From Caulobacter radicis (GTDB taxonomy: Bacteria > Pseudomonadota > Alphaproteobacteria > Caulobacterales > Caulobacteraceae): a stretch of DNA of 64,000 bases. The stretch is taken from NCBI RefSeq assembly GCF_003094615.1, contig NZ_QDKO01000043.1:374358-438357 (forward strand), given 5' to 3'. Shown piece by piece: positions 1 to 7,971 of this stretch (position 1 is the first letter of the stretch; each line of letters opens with the position of its first letter). A program made the position numbers and the translations under genes. Below the pieces are notes generated by a model. That model did no database searches, had not been told where the DNA came from, and saw nothing but the letters and a program-made list of their open reading frames with translations.

Positions 1-134
1 CTTAGCTTCTCGGATCCGGGCGCCCGCGCCCGTCGTCCGCCCCAGGGGTCAAAAAATCATAGCCGCCCGCGTCACCGGGGCGGCGAAAGAGCGCCCTTAT
101 GTCACGACACTTCGCGTCGATCAAAGGGTATGGC

Positions 135-166
135 GTCGCCGCGCGCAAAACGCTGCGCGCGGCGAC
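135..166 (-). terminator. Hairpin directly 3' of the tRNA-Leu gene
   Basis: A 12-bp perfect stem (135-146 pairing with 155-166) around an 8-base loop begins one base after the encoded CCA of the tRNA on the minus strand. No strong T-run follows, so it may be a processing or weak termination structure rather than a classical intrinsic terminator. Confidence 0.4.
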
Positions 167-167
167 A

Positions 168-252
168 TGGTGCGGATGAGAGGACTCGAACCTCCACGCC
201 TCTCGGCGCTGGAACCTAAATCCAGTGCGTCTACCAGTTCCGCCACATCCGC
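168..252 (-). tRNA. tRNA-Leu (anticodon UAG)
   Basis: Read on the minus strand, this is an 85-base tRNA with a 7-bp acceptor stem (GCGGATG/CATCCGC), an encoded 3' CCA and a GGTTCGAGTCC T-arm. A seven-base anticodon loop, TTTAGGT, gives anticodon TAG for leucine CUN codons. The long variable arm expected of a class II leucine tRNA is present between the anticodon stem and the T-arm. Confidence 0.95.
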
Positions 253-384
253 GTGGGGGCGAGCCTTAACCGTCGTCGCCGAAGATTTGAAGTGGCCGCG
301 AAGATTTTTCGCAGGCTTGAGGAACCCTGCTCGGGCGACGTCGTTTTCTCCGTGTCCCGTCGAGCGTAACGCCACGGGACATTG

Positions 385-440
385 ACCGGCCCGGGCCTTG
401 CCCCCCCGACTGACGCCCGGGCCGGTTTTCCCTCTCCCTA
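385..440 (+). terminator. Strong GC hairpin, terminator-like
   Basis: A perfect 12-bp stem (385-396 with 415-426) is followed on the plus strand by TTTTCCCTCTCC. Nothing convincing on the plus strand lies upstream of it within the window, so its transcript is unknown. The rest of the 297-bp gap between the tRNA and the small gene at 550 shows no coding signal I can support. Confidence 0.4.
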
Positions 441-549
441 CGGATTAGGTTCGGCGCGCCATTCGGTCGCGCTTGAACTTTCGTGGATTCGCACGCAACC
501 ATTGCCCATCAGCGACGGTTAACTGCGCCATGGCGTAGGAGAACAGCGT

Positions 550-726
550 ATGCGGACGATCGAGGTCAACCAGACCGACGGCGGTTGGGAAGTCACCTGC
601 GACCATCAGGTGGTGTTCACCGATTCCCTCGAGCAGCGATCGTTCCAGGCCGCGCTCGACTACGGCAGCCGACTGTTCGACGAAGGCGTCCGCGCCGAGA
701 TCGTCCTGCACCGCCTGGAAGCCTGA
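550..726 (+). CDS. Small conserved-type protein, 58 aa (DUF2188-like layout)
   Basis: An AGGAG ribosome binding site at 537-541 sits 8 bases before the ATG. The product is short and soluble, opening with a beta-strand pattern MRTIEVNQTDGGWEV, followed by a probable helix and a final strand AEIVLHRLE. The 'GGW' turn and the strand-helix-strand layout resemble DUF2188-type small proteins, but this is a resemblance only. There is no signal peptide or membrane segment. Function unknown. Confidence 0.6.
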   Translation: MRTIEVNQTDGGWEVTCDHQVVFTDSLEQRSFQAALDYGSRLFDEGVRAEIVLHRLEA

Positions 727-804
727 CCCGACCCTTGCCGCCTGTCCGCCCCGCGAGCGCGACGTCGCGTCCCCTTGCGGCCGCCCGCGGCCCGCTTTAA
801 AGCC

Positions 805-905
805 AAGCCTGCATCAAGAGTTGGGCTCGCCCAACGCCAACCTGCTTCCCGAGCAAGGTGGCGCCCCGTCGGGGGGATGCGGCCGCGACGGCAACGAAAC
901 GGGTG
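805..905 (+). promoter_or_regulatory. Candidate SAM riboswitch (SAM-I/IV-type) in the metA leader
   Basis: The 230-base leader of metA holds ATCAAGAG, then a perfect hairpin (GTTGGGC/GCCCAAC), then GCCAACCTGC...GCAAGGTGGC. The last part matches the P3 core typical of SAM-I and SAM-IV class riboswitches. A further GC hairpin and a GGCAACGAAAC stretch follow before the start codon. Because S-adenosylmethionine is the end product of the methionine pathway, control of metA by SAM is expected. The class assignment rests on motif recognition only. Confidence 0.6.
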
Positions 906-957
906 AGCCCTAGAGCCGTCGCGAGTCCTTGGTTTTTGCGACGGACGGACGCTGCCC

Positions 958-1875
958 ATGCCCATCAAGATCCCCGACGACCTGCCGGCCCGCGCATCGC
1001 TGGAAGCCGAAGGCCTGTCGCTGATGGCCGACACCGACGCCGCCCGCCAGGACATCAGGCCGCTGCGCATCGGCCTGCTGAACCTGATGCCCGACAAGCC
1101 CAGCACCGAGCGGCAGTTCGCGCGTCTTCTGGGCGCCAGCCCGCTGCAGGTTGAGCTGTCGCTGCTCCAACTGGCCAGCCATTCGCCCAAGACCACCTCG
1201 GCCGAGCACATGCTGGCCTTCTACCGCACCTGGGAAGAGGTGCGGCACGAGCGCTTCGACGGGCTGATCGTCACCGGCGCGCCGGTCGAGACCCTGCCGT
1301 TCGAGGAGGTCAGCTACTGGGACGAGCTGTCGCGCATCTTCGACTGGAGCGAAACCCACGTGCATGCCGGCCTGGCCGTCTGCTGGGGCGCCCAGGCCGG
1401 CGTGAAGCACTTCCATGACGTGCCCAAGCACGTGCTGGCCGACAAGCGCTCGGGCGTCTTCCCCCACGCCAACCTGGCCCCGGCCTCGCCCTATCTGCGG
1501 GGTCTGGCCGACGAGATCGACATCCCGGTGTCGCGCTGGACCGAGGTGCGCCCCGAGGACCTGCCGGCCGACGGCGGCTTGCGGGTGCTGCTTGATTCGG
1601 AAGAGTCGGGCCTGTGCCTGCTGGAGGACGCCCGCCGCCGCTGGCTCTACATGTTCAATCACCCGGAATACGAGACCGGCACCCTGGCGGCCGAGTACGC
1701 CCGCGACCGGACGATCGATCCCTCGACCCCGCCGCCGGCGCACTACTTCCCCGGCGATGATCCGAGCCGCCCGCCCCGCAACCGCTGGCGCAGCCACGCC
1801 CACCTGCTGATCGGCAACTGGCTGAACGAGGTCTACCAGACCACGCCGTTCGAGCTGGAAACGATCGGGGCCTGA
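958..1875 (+). CDS. metA: Homoserine O-acyltransferase, MetA family (probably acetyl-specific)
   Basis: This cytoplasmic enzyme acylates the hydroxyl of L-homoserine in the first committed step of methionine synthesis. The 305-aa length is normal for the family. The catalytic nucleophile is Cys142 in VCWGAQAG, and His235 and Glu237 in FNHPEYE complete the catalytic set. Residue 111 is Glu (GAPVETLP). In this family Glu111 marks acetyl-CoA use, while Gly111, as in E. coli, marks succinyl-CoA use. The automatic label 'succinyltransferase' is therefore probably wrong here. A likely SAM riboswitch precedes the gene. Confidence 0.93.
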   Translation: MPIKIPDDLPARASLEAEGLSLMADTDAARQDIRPLRIGLLNLMPDKPSTERQFARLLGASPLQVELSLLQLASHSPKTTSAEHMLAFYRTWEEVRHERFDGLIVTGAPVETLPFEEVSYWDELSRIFDWSETHVHAGLAVCWGAQAGVKHFHDVPKHVLADKRSGVFPHANLAPASPYLRGLADEIDIPVSRWTEVRPEDLPADGGLRVLLDSEESGLCLLEDARRRWLYMFNHPEYETGTLAAEYARDRTIDPSTPPPAHYFPGDDPSRPPRNRWRSHAHLLIGNWLNEVYQTTPFELETIGA

Positions 1876-1880
1876 CGCGT

Positions 1881-1904
1881 AAACCTCCCCTATGGGAGAG
1901 GTTT
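1881..1904. terminator. Short inverted repeat between convergent metA and nnr
   Basis: AAACCTC and GAGGTTT arms plus inner CCC/GGG pairing form a hairpin that ends in T on one strand and A on the other, so it could stop both converging transcripts. It overlaps the last codons of the minus-strand gene. Confidence 0.4.
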
Positions 1905-3371
1905 CTGGTGGGCCTCCCACAACCTCTTCAGCACCGCCGGCGCCAGGCCCGGCAGGTCCTCGGCGATCAGGCCCGGCCCATGGATCGCCGCGCATTCGGC
2001 GTGGATCCAGGCCCCGGCGCAGGCGGCGTCGAAGCTGTCCATGCCTTGCGCCGCCAGGCCGGCGATGAAGCCGGCCAAAACGTCGCCCGAACCGGCGGTA
2101 GCCAGCCAGGGCGAGCCGTTGAGGTTCACCGCCGTGCGGCCGTCCGGCGCGGCGATGACCGTATCGGGCCCCTTCAGCAGCACGATCGCACCGGCCTGGC
2201 GCGCGGCTTCGCGGGCGGCGGCGATGCGTTGGGGCGAGGCCTTCAGCAGACCGGGAAACAGCCGCTCGAACTCGCCCGCGTGCGGGGTCAGCACGTCATC
2301 GCGATCCAGGCGCGCGAACAGCTCGTCGGGCGCGTGGGCGAAGCTGGTCAGGGCGTCGGCGTCGACCACCAGGGCCGCGCCCGTGCCGGCCAGGGCGGTC
2401 AGGTTTCGCGCCGTCGCCTCCCCTACCCCGGCCGCCGGACCGATCACGGCGGCGGCCGCGCGATCGGCCAGCGTGGCCAGATCCGCGTCGGTCTCGAACG
2501 GCGCCAGCATGACGGCTTCCAGGTGGGCGGCGTTGACGGCCAACGCCCCCGGCGGCGACAGCAGGGTGACGACCCCCGCCCCGATCCGCAGGCCGGCTCG
2601 GGCCGACAGGCGCGCCGCGCCGGTGCTCCAGGCCTCGCCGCTGACCACCACCAGCCGGCCGCGCGCGTGCTTGTGGGCGTCGCTGGACGGCCAGGGGAAG
2701 CGCGGCCCCCACAGGCCCGGGTCGTTCTCGACCAGATCGCCGGCGCCGGTCTCCGACAGGCCGATGTCGATCATCTCGATCTCGCCGCAGGCCGCGCGGC
2801 CCAGGACAAGCACGTGGGCCGGCTTGCGACGGTGGAAGGTGACGGTGAGCGCGGCCCTGAACGCCTCGCCGCCCAGGGACTCGCCGGTGTCGCCGTGGAC
2901 GCCGCTGGGCATGTCGATGGCGACGATGCGCGACGACAGCCCTCGCGCCGCCCGCGCGAGGTCTTCGGCGAGCCCTTCCAGCGGCCGCGACAGGCCCGCG
3001 CCGAACAGCGCATCGACATAGAGTTCGGCCGGAGAGACGGCCGGGTTCAGCGGATGGACCTCGCCGCGCCAGCGCTCGGCCGCCCAGCGGCACGAGGGCG
3101 AGGCCGGCGGCGCCAGGGCCTCGACCCGCACCGGCCAGCCGCGCCGCCTCAGGTGGCGGGCGATGACATAGCCGTCGCCGCCGTTGTCGCCGGGGCCGCA
3201 CCAGATCACCACGGAACGTCGCGACCAGCGCGCGCGGATCGCCTCGGCCGCGCCCTTGCCGGCCCGCTCCATCAAAGCGGTCGCCGGCGTCCCAGCCGTC
3301 ACCGCCGCCGCATCGGCCGCCTTCATCTCGTCGACGGTCATGATCTGGCGAGGCGACACGGGCGGCTCCAT
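1890..3371 (-). CDS. nnr: Bifunctional NAD(P)H-hydrate epimerase / ADP-dependent NAD(P)H-hydrate dehydratase
   Basis: This enzyme repairs damaged NADH and NADPH hydrates. The N-terminal YjeF_N epimerase domain (about residues 10-215) contains CGPGDNGGDGYVIARHL and AIDMPSGVHGDTG. The C-terminal ribokinase-like dehydratase domain (about 230-490) contains ADALT, LTPHAGEFERL and ATAGSGDVLAGFIAGL. I place the start at ATG 3371, giving 493 aa, because it overlaps the upstream stop as ATGA; the open frame upstream of that is a shadow of the phosphatase gene. It is third in a tightly overlapping operon. Confidence 0.93.
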   Translation of the reverse strand: MEPPVSPRQIMTVDEMKAADAAAVTAGTPATALMERAGKGAAEAIRARWSRRSVVIWCGPGDNGGDGYVIARHLRRRGWPVRVEALAPPASPSCRWAAERWRGEVHPLNPAVSPAELYVDALFGAGLSRPLEGLAEDLARAARGLSSRIVAIDMPSGVHGDTGESLGGEAFRAALTVTFHRRKPAHVLVLGRAACGEIEMIDIGLSETGAGDLVENDPGLWGPRFPWPSSDAHKHARGRLVVVSGEAWSTGAARLSARAGLRIGAGVVTLLSPPGALAVNAAHLEAVMLAPFETDADLATLADRAAAAVIGPAAGVGEATARNLTALAGTGAALVVDADALTSFAHAPDELFARLDRDDVLTPHAGEFERLFPGLLKASPQRIAAAREAARQAGAIVLLKGPDTVIAAPDGRTAVNLNGSPWLATAGSGDVLAGFIAGLAAQGMDSFDAACAGAWIHAECAAIHGPGLIAEDLPGLAPAVLKRLWEAHQKPLP

Positions 3372-3934
3372 CAAAGAACCCCGGTGGAGGCCTCCCTGCC
3401 TTTCTCGACCAGCCGCAGGCGGTTGTCGACGACTTCGAAGACGGTGACGCTGGCATGGTCGGGCCTGAAGGCCATGACGGCGCTGGTCCCTTGCGCCGCC
3501 GCGACGGCGGCGTTGAGCGCGACGAAGTGGCTGAAGACGGCGCATCCCTCGTATCGCGCCAGAGCGCAGCCGACCTCGACCGTCCAGCCCTGGTAGTCGC
3601 GATCGCCCTCAATATCGGCCCAGTCGCCGGCGAAGGCCTGTTTCAGCCAGGCCGGACGCGCCTCGGGCGCCAGGTCGGCCGGCGTCGGGATCTCGCCGAC
3701 GGCCGGTTCGATCTCGACCTCGACACCCAGCAGCGCGGCCAGCGGCGCGGCGGTCTCGCGGCAGCGTCGCAGCGGCGAGGAGATCACCCGCACAGGCCCT
3801 TCCGGCAGGGCGGCCAGCACGGCGGCGACCGCCCTCGCCTGCTCGCGTCCCGCATCGTCGAGGCCCGGATCGTCGTCATGGCCACCCCAGGTCGAAGCCG
3901 GCTTGCCGTGACGAATGACGTGGACGCGGCCCAT
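3371..3934 (-). CDS. Histidine phosphatase family protein
   Basis: This 187-aa protein begins MGRVHVIRHGKPAS, in which the RHG motif supplies the phosphorylated histidine of the phosphoglycerate mutase-like superfamily. A second conserved block, SSPLRRCRETAAPLA, supplies the usual arginine. The substrate cannot be told from sequence. Its start overlaps the stop of the thiolase-like gene by 4 bases, and its stop overlaps the nnr start the same way, so the three are probably translated together. Confidence 0.85.
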   Translation of the reverse strand: MGRVHVIRHGKPASTWGGHDDDPGLDDAGREQARAVAAVLAALPEGPVRVISSPLRRCRETAAPLAALLGVEVEIEPAVGEIPTPADLAPEARPAWLKQAFAGDWADIEGDRDYQGWTVEVGCALARYEGCAVFSHFVALNAAVAAAQGTSAVMAFRPDHASVTVFEVVDNRLRLVEKGREASTGVL

Positions 3935-5487
3935 CAGGCGGCGTCCGGCGTGAAGAGGTTGCGGACCCCGTCAGGATGCGGACCGACCACGCCCCTACGG
4001 CCGACGCCCTCGCGGCGCTCCAGGTCGGCCAGGGTCGCTTCGTCGTCCGGCGTATTGGCCACGAACCGCGCGCCGTCCTGCGTGCGTCCGATGACGATGC
4101 CCATGCGAGCCCCCTGTCGGGCATGGACGACGGTGTAGGTCTCGATGGTCGCGCGGCCTTGCGGCGCCTCGGCGATCGGCGGATGCGGCAGGGCGTCGAT
4201 CTCCCTCTGGATCACGGCCGGATCCTCGCGCCGCCACTCGCCCTCGACTGGACGCGTGGAATAGACGCCCACCGACTGCTTGGTCAGGAACCAGCCGTTG
4301 GCGGTCGACAGGCCATAGGCCCCCGGCGGCCGCGCGCGCAGACGCTCCATCAACCGCGCCACGGCGTGGAGGCTGTAGTTGTTCCCCGGCCCGCCGAAAT
4401 AAGGCAGGCCGCCGGTGATGGTGAGGCCGCGCGGATCATCAAGCGCGATCCCCAGTTCCTCGGCCGCCACCTGCACCGCCGAGGGGAAGCAGGAATAGAG
4501 GTCGATCAGGTCGAGATCGGCCAGATCGATCCCGGCCATCTCCAGGGCCCGCTTGCCGGTCAGGCGGATGGCCGGGCTGGAATGAAAGTCCTGGCGCTGA
4601 AGCGGGTACCAGAGGTCGGCGGCGTCGGCGCAGCCGTGCAGGAACACCCAGCGATCCTGTGGCACGCCCAGTTCGCGCGCCATGCCGACGCTGGCGACCA
4701 GGACGGCGGCCGACTGGTCGACCTCCATGATGGCGTTGAGGTACTTGGGGTACGGATAGCCGACCATGCGGTTGCGCTCGGTCACCGTCACCAGTTCCTC
4801 AGGGCTGCGCTCGACCGGGAACCAGGCCTCCGGATCGGCGGCGGCCACCCTGGTGAACGGCGAGAACAGCGCGCCAAGCCTCGCCTGATGGTCGGCCAGC
4901 GACCGCCCGTCGCGGGCCCGCAGGGCGTTCTCGAACAGAGGATAGGTATTGACCGGATAGCCCAGGCCATGCGCGGCCTCCTGCTTCGTCACGCCCGGAC
5001 GCGGATCGCCGATGCGGGCGGGCTTGCTGTCGATGTCGTCGGCCCAGCCGTCGAAGCCCAGGCCGTTCTTCATCCGCTTCATCAGCGAGCCGAGAAACTC
5101 CGCGCCCGTGACCAGGCCCAGCCGCGACTCGCCCCGGGCGATGCGCTCGGCCAGGACGTTGATCGCCTGCTGGGGGCTGTTGCCGCCGGTCTCGGTATAG
5201 ACCGACCAGGCCGGCGCCGCGTCGATCGCCCGGGCCAGGCTGGCCGGCGGATCCGACAGGCGGGGAAGCGGCAGTTTCGAAAGACCGCCCGGGGCGTCGA
5301 TGCTGAACGCTACGACCGCCAGAGCGTCCAATCGCGCAAGAACCGTCCCTTCCAACCCGGCGTCGGCGACAGCGCGTTTCGCCGCAATCTTCAGCAATTC
5401 CAGCGGCGAAGGCGAATTTTCGGCGGGCCCGCGAAATGTGAACTGGCCCGCGCCGATCAAAACCGGCGTCTCGTCGCGCATGTTCAC
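3934..5487 (-). CDS. Thiolase-like acetyl-CoA acetyltransferase family protein
   Basis: This 517-aa protein has the thiolase superfamily layout: PVLIGAGQFTFRG at the start, ALEMAGIDLADLDLIDLYSCFPSAV in the middle and LTITGGLPYFGGPGNNYSLHAVA near residue 360. This matches the SCP-x-type or acetyl-CoA acetyltransferase relatives rather than the classic biosynthetic thiolases. The usual active-site Cys near residue 90 is not obvious, so catalysis is uncertain. The first possible start is GTG 5487; an in-frame ATG at 5481 is equally plausible. It is the first gene of the operon ending with nnr. Confidence 0.8.
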   Translation of the reverse strand: MNMRDETPVLIGAGQFTFRGPAENSPSPLELLKIAAKRAVADAGLEGTVLARLDALAVVAFSIDAPGGLSKLPLPRLSDPPASLARAIDAAPAWSVYTETGGNSPQQAINVLAERIARGESRLGLVTGAEFLGSLMKRMKNGLGFDGWADDIDSKPARIGDPRPGVTKQEAAHGLGYPVNTYPLFENALRARDGRSLADHQARLGALFSPFTRVAAADPEAWFPVERSPEELVTVTERNRMVGYPYPKYLNAIMEVDQSAAVLVASVGMARELGVPQDRWVFLHGCADAADLWYPLQRQDFHSSPAIRLTGKRALEMAGIDLADLDLIDLYSCFPSAVQVAAEELGIALDDPRGLTITGGLPYFGGPGNNYSLHAVARLMERLRARPPGAYGLSTANGWFLTKQSVGVYSTRPVEGEWRREDPAVIQREIDALPHPPIAEAPQGRATIETYTVVHARQGARMGIVIGRTQDGARFVANTPDDEATLADLERREGVGRRGVVGPHPDGVRNLFTPDAA

Positions 5488-5658
5488 CCCCGTTCAAACG
5501 ATCGTTTTCGCAATCCTAGGCGGCTATCGGGTCGCGACAAGGCCGTTTCCAGCCACAATTCCGAAATGCATATTTTTCAATCAAACGTCGCTCAAGATTC
5601 ACTCATATGCCTGAATGAGCGTCCGAACCGCGACAATCCCTGGAACCCCGGCTTGTAG

Positions 5659-6066
<408 letters not shown>

Positions 6067-6110
6067 CCCACGGCCCTCTCCTCAGACTTTCTCGCTCAAA
6101 GGGGATATCA

Positions 6111-7520
6111 ATGAGCACCGCCAAGGAAATCCTGGACCTGATCAAGGAAAAGGACGTGAAGTACGTCGACGTCCGCTTCACGGACGTTCGCGGCAAGCTG
6201 CAACACGTCACCTTCGACATCGACCTGGTCGACGACGAATTCCTGAACGACGGCACCATGTTCGACGGCTCGTCGATCGCCGGCTGGAAGGCCATCAACG
6301 AGTCGGACATGAAGCTGCGTCCGGACCTGACCTCGGCCATCATCGACCCGTTCTACCAGCAGACCACCCTGGCGCTGTTCTGCGACGTGGTGAACCCGGA
6401 CGACGGCACCCCCTACAACCGTGACCCGCGCTCGATCGCCAAGGCCGCGCTGAACTACGTCAAGTCGGCCGGCGTGGGCGACACCGTCTACTTCGGCCCG
6501 GAAGCCGAATTCTTCATCTTCGACGACGTGCGCTGGTCGACCGCCCCGCACGACACCAGCTACTCGTTCGACTCGACCGAACTGCCGGTGAACTCGGGCA
6601 AGGCCTATCCGGAAGGCAACATGGGCCATCGCCCGGGCCCCAAGGGCGGCTACTTCCCGGTGAACCCGGTCGACTCGGCCCAGGACCTGCGCGGCGAAAT
6701 GCTGGCCGTCATGGGCGAGCTCGGCATGAAGCCGGAAAAGCACCACCACGAAGTGGCGCCGGCCCAGCACGAACTCGGCCTGAAGTTCGACACCATGGTC
6801 ACCATGGCCGACCGCATGCAGCTCTATAAGTACGTGATCCACAACGTGGCCCACGCTTATGGCAAGACCGCCACCTTCATGGCCAAGCCGATGTTCGGCG
6901 ACAACGGCTCGGGCATGCACGTGCACCAGTCGATCTGGCAGGACGGCAAGCCGCTGTTCGCCGGCGACAAGTACGCCGGCCTCAGCCAGGAATGCCTGTG
7001 GTACATCGGCGGCATCATCAAGCACGCCAAGGCCATCAACGCCTTCTCGAACTCGACCACCAACAGCTACAAGCGCCTGGTGCCGGGTTACGAAGCCCCG
7101 GTGAAGCTGGCCTACAGCTCGCGCAACCGCTCGGCCTCGATCCGCATCCCGCACGTCGACTCGCCGAAGGCCAAGCGCATCGAAGCCCGCTTCCCGGACC
7201 CGATGGGCAACCCGTACCTGACCTTCGTCGCCCTGCTGATGGCCGGCCTTGACGGCATCATCAACAAGATCGACCCGGGCGCGGCCGCCGACAAGAACCT
7301 CTACGACCTGCCGCCCCGCGAGCAGAAGAAGATCCCGGAAGTCTGCGGCAGCCTGCGCGAAGCCCTGGAAAGCCTGGACAAGGACCGCGCCTTCCTGAAG
7401 GCCGGCGGCGTCATGGACGACGACTTCATCGACAGCTACATCGAGCTGAAGATGGAAGAAGTGATGCGTCTGCAACTGCACCCGCACCCGGTCGAATTCG
7501 AGATGTACTACAAGTGCTAA
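6111..7520 (+). CDS. glnA: Glutamine synthetase type I
   Basis: This dodecameric enzyme makes glutamine from glutamate, ammonia and ATP. At 469 aa it has standard GSI length. Visible signatures are FDGSSIAGW, the ATP-binding [16 protein letters not shown], and [14 protein letters not shown], which holds the tyrosine adenylylated by GlnE. The gene follows glnB and is followed by a strong terminator. Confidence 0.98.
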   Translation: MSTAKEILDLIKEKDVKYVDVRFTDVRGKLQHVTFDIDLVDDEFLNDGTMFDGSSIAGWKAINESDMKLRPDLTSAIIDPFYQQTTLALFCDVVNPDDGTPYNRDPRSIAKAALNYVKSAGVGDTVYFGPEAEFFIFDDVRWSTAPHDTSYSFDSTELPVNSGKAYPEGNMGHRPGPKGGYFPVNPVDSAQDLRGEMLAVMGELGMKPEKHHHEVAPAQHELGLKFDTMVTMADRMQLYKYVIHNVAHAYGKTATFMAKPMFGDNGSGMHVHQSIWQDGKPLFAGDKYAGLSQECLWYIGGIIKHAKAINAFSNSTTNSYKRLVPGYEAPVKLAYSSRNRSASIRIPHVDSPKAKRIEARFPDPMGNPYLTFVALLMAGLDGIINKIDPGAAADKNLYDLPPREQKKIPEVCGSLREALESLDKDRAFLKAGGVMDDDFIDSYIELKMEEVMRLQLHPHPVEFEMYYKC

Positions 7521-7548
7521 GCCGAAAGGCCTGAAGCACTTTGGGATC

Positions 7549-7582
7549 GGCCCGGGGCGCAAGCTCCGGGCCTTTTCTTTTG
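7549..7582 (+). terminator. Intrinsic terminator of glnBA
   Basis: A 9-bp stem GGCCCGGGG / CTCCGGGCC with a 6-base loop is followed directly by TTTTCTTTT, starting 28 bp after the glnA stop. Confidence 0.9.
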
Positions 7583-7593
7583 GGGAACGCCAG

Positions 7594-7971
7594 ATGATCC
7601 GCACCAGCTGCCACTGCGGGGCCGTGGGCTTCGAGATCGAGACCGCGCCGGCCGAGGTGACGCAGTGCAACTGCTCGATCTGCCGCCGCTACGGGGTGCT
7701 GTGGGCCTATTACCCCCTGGGCGCCGTGCACCGCGCGGAACAGGGGCCGACCGACACCTATGAATGGGACGACCGCTCGATCGCTTTCCACCGCTGCCGC
7801 GCCTGCGGCTGCGTCACCCACTGGAGCTCCAACGACCCGGCCCGCGACAAGATCGGGATCAATGCGCGGCTGATGGAGCCTCGGGTGCTGGCCCAGGCAC
7901 GGATCCGCCACCTGGATGGAGCGGTGACGGAGCGGTATGTAGACGAGCCGCCCCCGACGCCTTCTGACTAG
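7594..7971 (+). CDS. GFA / CENP-V domain protein
   Basis: This 125-aa protein belongs to the glutathione-dependent formaldehyde-activating (GFA) domain family. It shows three cysteine clusters that bind zinc: CHCG at residue 6, CNCSICRR near 28, and CRACGC near 68. The family includes Gfa and many uncharacterised proteins, so a role in formaldehyde metabolism is not shown. GGGGAACG provides the ribosome site. Its TAG stop interlocks with the TAG of the converging receptor gene inside CTAG at 7968-7971. Confidence 0.85.
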   Translation: MIRTSCHCGAVGFEIETAPAEVTQCNCSICRRYGVLWAYYPLGAVHRAEQGPTDTYEWDDRSIAFHRCRACGCVTHWSSNDPARDKIGINARLMEPRVLAQARIRHLDGAVTERYVDEPPPTPSD

